Source: Dehalococcoidia bacterium (GTDB lineage: Bacteria; Chloroflexota; Dehalococcoidia; E44-bin15; DAOWNJ01). Taken from it: a stretch of DNA of 5,094 bases. Numbering within the stretch: the first letter of the stretch is position 1; the number at the start of each line of letters is the position of its first letter. The stretch spans positions 1-5,094 of the forward strand of contig DAOWNJ010000075.1 of NCBI GenBank assembly GCA_030642645.1. Direction: 5' to 3'. Both the position numbers and the translations under genes were made by a program. Of the stretch, positions 1 through 5,094 are shown in pieces. The notes beneath the pieces were generated by a model that was given only the letters and a program-made list of their open reading frames with translations, was not told the DNA's origin and did no database searches.

Positions 1-1
1 A

Positions 2-37
2 ATTGTGGGGGTGACGTATCTTGTCTTTACTTCCTAG
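2..37 (+). other. Possible 3' tail of an upstream gene
   Basis: The frame starting at base 2 is open from the window edge to TAG at 35-37 and encodes the hydrophobic peptide IVGVTYLVFTS, which would suit the end of a membrane protein. CbiB, the membrane enzyme that uses the CobD product, often sits next to cobD, so it is a natural candidate. However, eleven residues cannot identify a family. A second reading frame ends at TGA 12-14. Either could be the true upstream gene, or neither. Confidence 0.25.
7..14 (+). promoter_or_regulatory. Shine-Dalgarno sequence for the TTG start of cobD
   Basis: GGGGGTGA differs by one base from the anti-16S complement GGAGGTGA and ends 6 bases before TTG 21. 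It is the main argument for the longer start over GTG 45 or ATG 54, neither of which has as good a site upstream. Confidence 0.45.
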
Positions 38-752
38 ACCTGAAGTGGCGACTATGGCAGTCTGTCTGCATGGCGGTGTTGACTACGCCGAGCTGGAAGC
101 GCTGGGTATCACTTCCCAGAAGGCTATAGACTTCAGCGCTAATCTAAACCCCTTCGGCCCGCCACCGGGCATAGAGGAAGCTATGAGCAAGATGGACATC
201 GCCCATTACCCCGACTCCGAGGCTACCTGCCTGAGGCGGTTCCTGGCTGAGAGGCTGGGGCTAAAGGCGGAAAACATCCTGGTTGGCAGCGGTTCCACTG
301 AGCTCATACGCCTCGCTTCCCTTGCCTACTTCGGTCGGGGAGACCGGGTTCTCATCATCGAACCCACCTTCGGCGAGTACGAGGTTGCCTGTCACATTGC
401 CGGAGCATCCATCATCAAGCAGCAACTCTCAGCAGAAAACAGCTTCCAGCTAAAGATAGGGGAGACAATTGAACTGATCCAGAAACACCACCCCAAAGGT
501 ATCTTCGTCGGCAATCCCAATAACCCCACTGGGCAGTATCTCTCGCGCTCGAAGTTCAAAAAGCTTCTGGATGCCAGCAAAGATTCTCTTATGGTTTTGG
601 ACGAGGCCTACATCACCTTTGTGAATAATGCATGGTCTTCCCTGGACATGATTGAGGGGAACAACCTGCTTATCCTGCGCTCTATGACCAAGGACTACGC
701 CCTGGCCGGGCTGCGCCTGGGCTACGGTGTGGCGAGGGGAGGAGATCATTGA
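21..752 (+). CDS. cobD: Threonine-phosphate decarboxylase (CobD/HisC-like), N-terminal part, frameshifted
   Basis: This is the first two thirds of a PLP-dependent fold-type I enzyme. CobD decarboxylates L-threonine-O-3-phosphate to (R)-1-aminopropan-2-ol phosphate, the linker of the cobalamin nucleotide loop, in the cytoplasm. Visible motifs are LHGG at 16-19, FSANLNPFGPP near 38-48, GSGSTE for the cofactor phosphate near 89-94, NPNNPTG at 165-171, the pyridine-binding Asp194 in LDEAY, and the Schiff-base Lys224 in SMTKDYALAGLRLGY. The frame hits TGA at 750, just after the GLRLGY motif, and the rest of the protein continues in another frame (727-1125). Joined, the product would be about 367 residues, normal for the family. 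The TTG at 21 has a good Shine-Dalgarno match (GGGGGTGA, 7-14, 6 bases upstream). GTG 45 and ATG 54 are in-frame alternatives, and ATG 54 gives the N-terminus most like known CobD proteins. HisC (histidinol-phosphate aminotransferase) is the close relative; the cobalamin neighbours favour CobD. Confidence 0.85.
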   Translation: MSLLPRPEVATMAVCLHGGVDYAELEALGITSQKAIDFSANLNPFGPPPGIEEAMSKMDIAHYPDSEATCLRRFLAERLGLKAENILVGSGSTELIRLASLAYFGRGDRVLIIEPTFGEYEVACHIAGASIIKQQLSAENSFQLKIGETIELIQKHHPKGIFVGNPNNPTGQYLSRSKFKKLLDASKDSLMVLDEAYITFVNNAWSSLDMIEGNNLLILRSMTKDYALAGLRLGYGVARGGDH

Positions 753-1125
753 TACCCTGCGCCGCATCCGCCCGCCGTGGAATGTTAATTCAGTAGCCCA
801 GCAGGCCGGGGTTATTGCTTTGAAAGAGGTGGGATACCTGAAGCGATGCCAGACTGAGCTCGGAGAGGCAAGGGACTATCTTGTAGCCGAGCTCTCCCGC
901 CTTGGCCTGCCGCCACTTCCCACAGATGCAAACTTCTTTCTGGTCGAGGTGGGCGATGCCGCAGCATTTCGTCGTAATTTGCTTGAGCATAAAATCCTGG
1001 TGCGGGACTGCACCTCTTTTGGCCTGCCCCGGTATATTCGCATCGCAGCCCGCACCCTGCCCGAGTGCCGTAGGTTGGTCTCCGCCATTGAAGAAATGAG
1101 GGATGGAGGGCGAGATGCAGGCTAA
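727..1125 (+). CDS. cobD: Threonine-phosphate decarboxylase (CobD/HisC-like), C-terminal part, out of frame
   Basis: This is the C-terminal third of the same enzyme, one base out of register with the first part. From about 739 the translation reads EEIIDTLRRIRPPWNVNS, which directly continues the GLRLGYGVA of the preceding frame as in intact CobD/HisC proteins. Further on are ANFFLVEV near residues 63-70 and IRIAART near 105-111, with the arginine that binds the substrate carboxylate in this family. The nominal GTG at 727 has no Shine-Dalgarno sequence before it and is probably not a true start, so this is best read as the tail of one gene spanning 21-1125. The coding quality shows no further decay: no second frameshift or stop is seen. 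That suggests a recent mutation, a sequence error, or recoding rather than an old pseudogene. There is no extra cysteine-rich C-terminal domain of the kind some CobD proteins carry. The end overlaps the cobQ start by 11 bases. Confidence 0.8.
   Translation: MWRGEEIIDTLRRIRPPWNVNSVAQQAGVIALKEVGYLKRCQTELGEARDYLVAELSRLGLPPLPTDANFFLVEVGDAAAFRRNLLEHKILVRDCTSFGLPRYIRIAARTLPECRRLVSAIEEMRDGGRDAG
735..752 (+). other. Frameshift site in cobD
   Basis: The upstream frame reads GCG AGG GGA GGA GAT CAT TGA (732-752), while the downstream frame reads GAG GAG ATC ATT GAT from 739. Dropping one G from the run of four at 736-739 gives GCG AGG GAG GAG ATC, translating as VAREEIIDTLRR without a break and with normal family sequence. 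The required change is one surplus base (or two missing). The simplest explanation is a single-base indel in a G-rich stretch, real or from sequencing/assembly. Confidence 0.8.
1105..1110 (+). promoter_or_regulatory. Ribosome binding site deciding the cobQ start
   Basis: GGAGGG lies inside the last codons of cobD, 4-5 bases before ATG 1115. It starts within the alternative ATG at 1103 (it begins at that codon's G), so it can serve only the downstream ATG. This supports the shorter cobQ. Confidence 0.6.
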
Positions 1126-2629
1126 AACCTTAATGATCCAGGGAACCGCCTCATCGGTGGGCAAGAGCGTTCTGGTAACCGCCCTGTGCCGTATCTTCAG
1201 GCAGGACGGCCTCTCCGTTGCCCCCTTTAAGGCACAGAATATGGCGCTTAATTCCTTCGTCACCCGGGATGGTGGGGAGATAGGGCGGGCCCAGGTAGTG
1301 CAGGCGGAGGCAGCGGGGATCGAGCCCACAGTGGACATGAACCCGGTGCTTCTTAAGCCGGAGGCAGATGCCAGGTCTCAGGTAATCGTACGAGGCAAGG
1401 TGGCAAAGAGCATATCCGCCGATAGGTATTATCGTTACACTCCCTATTTGCTGAAGGTAATAGAAAGCTCGCTCAGTCGCCTCTGTTCCACATGCGACAT
1501 AGTAGTCATTGAGGGAGCAGGGAGCCCGGCGGAGATAAACCTGAAGTCGAGAGAGATAGTCAACATGCGGGTGGCCAGGATGGCCCATGCCCCTGTTCTT
1601 CTATTAGGGGACATTGACAGGGGAGGGGTCTTCGCCTCCCTGGTGGGAACCCTGGAACTACTGGAAGACGACGAGCGTAACTATATTAAGGGCTTCATTA
1701 TTAACAAGTTCCGCGGCGACCTGAAGCTGCTCGAGCTTGGGCTCAAGCTTCTCGAGAAGCGCACCGAAAGGCCTGTCCTCGGCGTGGTGCCCTACTTCAG
1801 AGGCATCACTATCGCCCAGGAGGACTCGGTCTACCTTGAGGAGAGGGTGGAAAGCCCGCCGAAGGCGGATCTGGATATTGCCATCATCTACCTCCCCCAT
1901 ATCTCCAATTACGATGATTTCGACCCTCTGGAGGAGGACTGTCAGGTACGCTATATAGCTCACCCCTCTGAGCTGGGCGCTCCTGACCTCATCATCCTGC
2001 CCGGCACCAAGAGCACCGTCAGCGACCTTCTCCACCTGTGGCGATCAGGGCTGGGCGAGAATATTATTCAGCAGACGAGAAACGGGACACCCGTGATGGG
2101 TATCTGCGGCGGCTATCAGATGCTTGGGAGAAGCATCCACGACCCCAATGGGGTGGAGTCGGCGGAGAATGAGGTTCTGGGATTGGGGCTGCTGGATATG
2201 GTAACAACCTTTGCTCCAGAGAAATCAACCACCCAGGTAAGGGCGCGCGTAGTGACCGGGCTGGGAATGCTTGAAGGGATTGAGGGACAGGAAATCATGG
2301 GCTATGAGATACACATGGGGCGGACTATGTGCGATGGCAATATAAACGCCTTCCATGTCTTTGAAACTCCGCAGGGCGAGGTTGACCGCTTCGATGGCAC
2401 GCTCAATGCTCAGGGCACGGTGCTGGGAACCTATCTGCATGGCCTGTTCCATAACCCTGACTTGAGGCAAGTCCTGCTTAATTTCTTGCGGCGACGTCGC
2501 GGACTGCCTGAGAAGTGGGGTGAAGCGGCAATGGAAAAGGAGCAGCAATATGACAGACTGGCAGAGTTGGTGCGCCGCAGCCTTGACATGACTGCCATCT
2601 ATGGAATATTGGAGCAGGGCATCAAATAA
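1115..2629 (+). CDS. cobQ: Cobyric acid synthase (adenosylcobyrinate amidotransferase) CobQ/CbiP
   Basis: This cytoplasmic enzyme performs four glutamine- and ATP-dependent amidations of adenosylcobyrinic a,c-diamide (side chains b, d, e and g) to give adenosylcobyric acid. The 504 residues match the usual family length of about 500. The N-terminal dethiobiotin synthetase-like ATPase domain shows the variant P-loop GTASSVGKS at 10-18, EGAGSPAEINL from 133 and DIDRGGVFAS at 166-175. The C-terminal class I glutaminase-like domain shows LPGTKSTVSDL, the nucleophile Cys331 in GICGGYQMLG, and His442 in GTYLHGLFHN. I chose ATG 1115 because GGAGG lies 5 bases upstream and the protein then begins MQAKTLMIQGT, as in homologues. 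ATG 1103 would add four residues but has poor ribosome-site spacing. The gene overlaps the cobD end by 11 bases, which points to translational coupling. It is intact, with no odd residues noticed. Confidence 0.96.
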   Translation: MQAKTLMIQGTASSVGKSVLVTALCRIFRQDGLSVAPFKAQNMALNSFVTRDGGEIGRAQVVQAEAAGIEPTVDMNPVLLKPEADARSQVIVRGKVAKSISADRYYRYTPYLLKVIESSLSRLCSTCDIVVIEGAGSPAEINLKSREIVNMRVARMAHAPVLLLGDIDRGGVFASLVGTLELLEDDERNYIKGFIINKFRGDLKLLELGLKLLEKRTERPVLGVVPYFRGITIAQEDSVYLEERVESPPKADLDIAIIYLPHISNYDDFDPLEEDCQVRYIAHPSELGAPDLIILPGTKSTVSDLLHLWRSGLGENIIQQTRNGTPVMGICGGYQMLGRSIHDPNGVESAENEVLGLGLLDMVTTFAPEKSTTQVRARVVTGLGMLEGIEGQEIMGYEIHMGRTMCDGNINAFHVFETPQGEVDRFDGTLNAQGTVLGTYLHGLFHNPDLRQVLLNFLRRRRGLPEKWGEAAMEKEQQYDRLAELVRRSLDMTAIYGILEQGIK

Positions 2630-2634
2630 AGGTT

Positions 2635-2648
2635 AGGAGGGCGACCTC
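2635..2648 (+). promoter_or_regulatory. Strong cobT ribosome binding site within a small GNRA-type hairpin
   Basis: AGGAGG at 2635-2640, 9 bases before ATG 2650, is the best Shine-Dalgarno sequence in the window. Its last four bases (GAGG, 2637-2640) can pair with CCTC at 2645-2648 around a GCGA loop (2641-2644), which is a GNRA tetraloop. Folded, this would mask most of the ribosome site. The Shine-Dalgarno call is secure; the regulatory meaning of the 4-bp stem is speculative. Confidence 0.6.
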
Positions 2649-2649
2649 G

Positions 2650-3738
2650 ATGAATAATTCTTTACCACAGATATTAAAGAGGATAGGGCCTCTGGACGAG
2701 GAGGCGATGAGGATAGCTCAGGTTCGCCATGATGAATTGACCAAACCTAAGGGAAGCCTAGGGCGGCTGGAGGAGCTATCGATTAGGATAGCCGGCATTA
2801 AGGGTGAGGTATTCCCCAGTCTTGAGCATAAGGCTATCGTAGTCATGGCTGCTGACCACGGCGTGGTGGCTGAAGGAGTAAGCGCCTATTCCCAGGAGGT
2901 CACCAGGCAGATGGTCTTCAACTTTCTTGGTGGCGGTGCCGGCATAAATGTTTTAGCCCACCATGTGGGGGCACGGGTGATAGTTGTTGATATGGGGGTG
3001 ATGGGGGGATTTGAGCCTCACCCTTCGCTTGTCTGCAAGATGATAGACTTCGGCACACGGAACATGACCCGAGGCCCTGCCATGACCCGCCAGCAGGCAC
3101 TAGATGCTGTGGAGGCGGGGATCGCTGTATTTGAAGCAGAGGTTACCCACGGACTCGATATCGTGGGCACCGGTGATATGGGGATCGGCAATACAACTGC
3201 CTCAAGCGCCATTTGTGCTGCTATCACACGCAAGCCGGTAATCGAAGTTACGGGACAGGGCACCGGCATCGATGACAGGCAACTGGCATACAAGGTGAAG
3301 GTCATCGAGCGTGCATTAGCCCTTAACCAGCCTGACACGAACGATGCCCTCGATGTCCTATCTAAGGTGGGTGGGTTTGAGATCGGGGGATTGACGGGGG
3401 TGATTCTGGCTGCTGCTGCGCATCGCATCCCTGTTGTTATCGATGGCTTCATCTCCGGGGCTGCCGCCCTCATTGCCGTGGGGCTCTCCCCGGTGGCGAA
3501 AGACTACCTCATTGCTGCCCATATCTCGGCTGAGGCAGGCCACAGTACGTTGCTCAACCACCTTGGGCTGGCCCCTCTCCTCAACCTCAATATGCGCCTG
3601 GGTGAGGGCACCGGGGCTGCCCTGGGCATTTCCCTCGCCGAAGCGGCAGTGAGCATATTAAGGGAGATGGCTACCTTTGCTGAAGCAGGCGTCTCAAAGG
3701 CGGACTCTTTGTTAGTGGAGAATAGGGCAGAGGATTAA
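2650..3738 (+). CDS. cobT: Nicotinate-nucleotide--dimethylbenzimidazole phosphoribosyltransferase CobT
   Basis: CobT transfers the ribose phosphate of nicotinate mononucleotide to a lower-ligand base such as 5,6-dimethylbenzimidazole, with inversion, giving alpha-ribazole 5'-phosphate for CobS. It is a soluble enzyme. The 362 residues are full length for the family. In order it shows TKPKGSLGRLE from 31, MAADHGV ending at 72, GGGAGINVLA near 94-103, GTGDMGIGNTTAS near 174-186, and LNMRLGEGTGAAL with Glu319, which corresponds to the catalytic base Glu317 of the Salmonella enzyme. Asp176 in GTGDMGIGNTT sits where Salmonella CobT has a glutamate (Glu174), a variant I recall in other lineages. 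ATG 2650 has a strong AGGAGG site. The gene lies 20 bases after cobQ and 5 bases before cobS, so it is part of the same operon. Which base it prefers cannot be read from the sequence alone. Confidence 0.96.
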   Translation: MNNSLPQILKRIGPLDEEAMRIAQVRHDELTKPKGSLGRLEELSIRIAGIKGEVFPSLEHKAIVVMAADHGVVAEGVSAYSQEVTRQMVFNFLGGGAGINVLAHHVGARVIVVDMGVMGGFEPHPSLVCKMIDFGTRNMTRGPAMTRQQALDAVEAGIAVFEAEVTHGLDIVGTGDMGIGNTTASSAICAAITRKPVIEVTGQGTGIDDRQLAYKVKVIERALALNQPDTNDALDVLSKVGGFEIGGLTGVILAAAAHRIPVVIDGFISGAAALIAVGLSPVAKDYLIAAHISAEAGHSTLLNHLGLAPLLNLNMRLGEGTGAALGISLAEAAVSILREMATFAEAGVSKADSLLVENRAED

Positions 3739-3743
3739 AAGGC

Positions 3744-4493
3744 TTGGGATTCTGGGCAGCACTCCGGTTTTTGACGGTGATCCCCTTCCGCGGCGAGCCC
3801 GGCTCCCGGGAACTGGGGCGTTCATTAAGTTACTTCCCCCTGGTGGGGCTGCTGCTGGGGGGAATGCTATTCGGTATTGACCGCGGACTGGGCCTGATTT
3901 TGCCCCCTGCGGTAGTGAATGCCCTGTTGATAGTTGCTATGATCGTGCTCACCGGGGCATTGCACCTTGATGGCTTTATTGATACTTGCGATAGCTTCGG
4001 CGGAGGTTCACCCCAGAGGAGGCTGGAGATCATGTCCGACAGCCAGGTTGGTGCCTTCGGGATAACTGGGGCCTGCTTGCTGCTTCTGGTTAAATACGCT
4101 GCCCTACTGTCCCTTCCCGACAACCTTCGGATGGCAACCCTTCTGCTTATGCCAACACTAAGCCGCTGGTTAATGGTCTTCGCTATTTTTGCCTTTCCAT
4201 ATGCTCGAAAAAACCAAGGGCTGGGGCAAGTCTTCAAGCAGCAGGTGACCTGGCAGAGGTTGACCATAGCAACCTTGATCACTATAGCGGTAGCAATCGC
4301 CCTGATGAGCTGGCAGGGTGCGGTGCTCATCGCTGGAGTATGGCTCATCATTCTTGGAGTCGCCTGCCTTTTGTGCTCTCGGCTGGGCGGGCTTACCGGT
4401 GATACCTATGGAACAATCAACGAGCTGGCTGAGGTTCTGGTTCTGATTTTGCTTCCCTTGGTGGCAGGTATTGGGTGGTTATCCCATGGCTAG
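3744..4493 (+). CDS. cobS: Adenosylcobinamide-GDP ribazoletransferase (cobalamin synthase) CobS
   Basis: CobS is an integral inner-membrane protein that joins adenosylcobinamide-GDP to alpha-ribazole phosphate, giving adenosylcobalamin 5'-phosphate. At 249 residues it is normal in size. The N-terminus GFWAALRFLTVIPF is diagnostic. The Asp-rich active-site signature follows: HLDGFIDTCDSFGGG with Asp76, Asp80 and Asp83, then LEIMSDSQVGAFG with Asp99, as expected for metal-dependent pyrophosphate chemistry. The late motif LTGDTYGTINELAE lies near 217-230. Hydrophobic stretches suggest membrane segments near 30-48, 52-72, 104-124, 130-152, 172-189, 192-212 and 229-247. TTG 3744 is the only plausible start, because an in-frame TAG lies at 3723-3725 and no ATG or GTG intervenes. 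A modest AGAGGA at 3729-3734 precedes it within the cobT end. Only 5 bases separate it from cobT. Confidence 0.95.
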   Translation: MGFWAALRFLTVIPFRGEPGSRELGRSLSYFPLVGLLLGGMLFGIDRGLGLILPPAVVNALLIVAMIVLTGALHLDGFIDTCDSFGGGSPQRRLEIMSDSQVGAFGITGACLLLLVKYAALLSLPDNLRMATLLLMPTLSRWLMVFAIFAFPYARKNQGLGQVFKQQVTWQRLTIATLITIAVAIALMSWQGAVLIAGVWLIILGVACLLCSRLGGLTGDTYGTINELAEVLVLILLPLVAGIGWLSHG

Positions 4494-5091
4494 GTTGCTT
4501 TTGGTAAGGCATGGTGAGACAGAGTGGAACAGGACAGGTCGCTATCAGGGGAACTCCGACATTAAGCTCAGTGTTATCGGGCTCCGGCAGGCGGAGAGGC
4601 TACGTGACCGTCTCTCTGGGCAAAGGTTAGACGCTGTTTACTCCAGCGACCTGAAAAGGGCCCTGCGCACCGCCCGGATTATTGCCTCAAAGCACAACCT
4701 GAGGGTAACACTCTGCAAAGAGCTACGTGAGACTGACTTCGGCAAGCTTGAGGGGTTGACCTTCGATGAGATAAAGCGCTATTACCCGGAGTGGGACGGC
4801 ATGGATTCTAATGTAAGCATCCCCGGGGGCGAGAGCCTGAGCAACCTTGCCTCCCGAACTAAGCTATTTGTCTCTCGGCTGGTAGAACATTGTGATGATG
4901 AAACAATTTTGGTCGTAGCCCATGGCGGGTCATTACGGGTGCTGGTATGCACCCTCTTGGGGATTGGCATTGAACACTGGTGGCAAATTCGCTTTGACAG
5001 CGCCTCCCTTACTATAGTGGAAGGTTATCCTGATCAGACAGTGCTTTCGATATTAAACGACACCTCTCACCTGGAGGATCATAAAGCTTGA
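4486..5091 (+). CDS. cobC: Alpha-ribazole phosphatase CobC, histidine phosphatase superfamily
   Basis: This cytoplasmic phosphatase removes the 5'-phosphate from alpha-ribazole phosphate or adenosylcobalamin phosphate, the final step of nucleotide-loop assembly. The 201-residue protein shows the phosphoglycerate mutase-like core. LLVRHGETEWN carries the phospho-accepting His9 with Arg8, SSDLKRALRTA carries Arg58, LRETDFGKLEG carries the acid Glu82, and VVAHGGSLRVL carries the second His146. ATG 4486 places the RHG motif at the usual distance from the N-terminus and is preceded by GGGTGG at 4473-4478. TTG 4471 would add five residues (MGGYP) and is less likely. The start overlaps the cobS stop by 8 bases, implying translational coupling. 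By sequence alone it could be a general broad-specificity phosphatase or phosphoglycerate mutase homologue; its place after cobT and cobS is what makes CobC the best name. Confidence 0.9.
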   Translation: MARLLLVRHGETEWNRTGRYQGNSDIKLSVIGLRQAERLRDRLSGQRLDAVYSSDLKRALRTARIIASKHNLRVTLCKELRETDFGKLEGLTFDEIKRYYPEWDGMDSNVSIPGGESLSNLASRTKLFVSRLVEHCDDETILVVAHGGSLRVLVCTLLGIGIEHWWQIRFDSASLTIVEGYPDQTVLSILNDTSHLEDHKA

Positions 5092-5094
5092 GCA
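5073..5094 (+). promoter_or_regulatory. Probable ribosome binding site and TTG start of a following gene
   Basis: GGAGGA at 5073-5078 lies within the last codons of cobC, 9 bases before TTG 5088-5090. That TTG overlaps the cobC TGA (5089-5091) as TTGA. Only two further codon fragments remain in the window, so the product cannot be seen. CobU (adenosylcobinamide kinase/guanylyltransferase) would fill the missing step, but this is a guess from pathway logic. Confidence 0.4.

Noticed and set aside
1103..1114. cobQ starting at ATG 1103
   Set aside because: The GGAGGG that best matches a ribosome site begins within this codon, and the extra residues MEGE are not typical of the family; ATG 1115 fits better.
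727..1125. Separate gene starting at GTG 727 encoding a stand-alone small protein
   Set aside because: There is no ribosome site before GTG 727 and the sequence is a direct continuation of the CobD fold; it is the C-terminus of the split gene.
790..1338. Long minus-strand open frame (182 codons) across the cobD-cobQ junction
   Set aside because: It lies antisense to two strongly supported genes, has no recognisable motif and a low-complexity composition typical of a shadow frame.
1151..1588. Minus-strand open frame of 145 codons opposite the cobQ ATPase domain
   Set aside because: It mirrors the P-loop region of cobQ, has no family signature and no ribosome site worth noting.
2630..2649. 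Possible terminator or riboswitch between cobQ and cobT
   Set aside because: The gap is only 20 bases, with a 4-bp stem and no following T run; far too short for a cobalamin riboswitch.
3830..4351. Minus-strand open frame of 173 codons opposite cobS
   Set aside because: Antisense to an unmistakable CobS with intact active-site motifs; the Ser/Pro/Ile-rich translation is what the complement of a membrane-protein gene gives.

Overview
This window is a compact, single-strand block of late cobalamin (vitamin B12) assembly genes, all on the + strand and almost without intergenic DNA. The order is cobD (carrying a frameshift), cobQ, cobT, cobS, cobC. Every gene is recognisable from family motifs. 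The one clear anomaly is that cobD is split into two overlapping reading frames. I found no RNA gene, mobile element, CRISPR array, internal promoter or terminator, and nothing that looks like an undescribed system.

Layout: 21-1125 is the L-threonine-O-3-phosphate decarboxylase/HisC-like aminotransferase gene, broken near 736-752. 1115-2629 is cobyric acid synthase. After a 20-base gap holding a strong ribosome binding site inside a small hairpin, 2650-3738 is the lower-ligand phosphoribosyltransferase. 3744-4493 is the membrane-bound cobalamin synthase. 4486-5091 is the alpha-ribazole phosphatase. The 3' end of the window has a Shine-Dalgarno-like sequence and a TTG overlapping the cobC stop, so another gene probably follows. 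The first 37 bases may hold the tail of a preceding gene.

How the genes work together (established pathway): CobQ amidates the adenosylated corrin side chains to give adenosylcobyric acid. CobD makes (R)-1-aminopropan-2-ol phosphate, which CbiB (not seen here) attaches. CobU (not seen here) activates adenosylcobinamide phosphate with GTP. CobT activates the lower-ligand base to an alpha-riboside phosphate, CobS joins the two halves, and CobC removes the last phosphate. The window therefore covers the nucleotide-loop branch except CbiB and CobU, which are the natural candidates for the genes just outside it.

Organism: a bacterium of moderately high GC (mid-50s percent by eye) with frequent AGG arginine and ATA isoleucine codons and several TTG starts. 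The cobT-cobS-cobC order and the general look of the proteins remind me of Dehalococcoidia (Chloroflexota), possibly an environmental or metagenome-assembled genome. This is an impression, not a demonstrated assignment.
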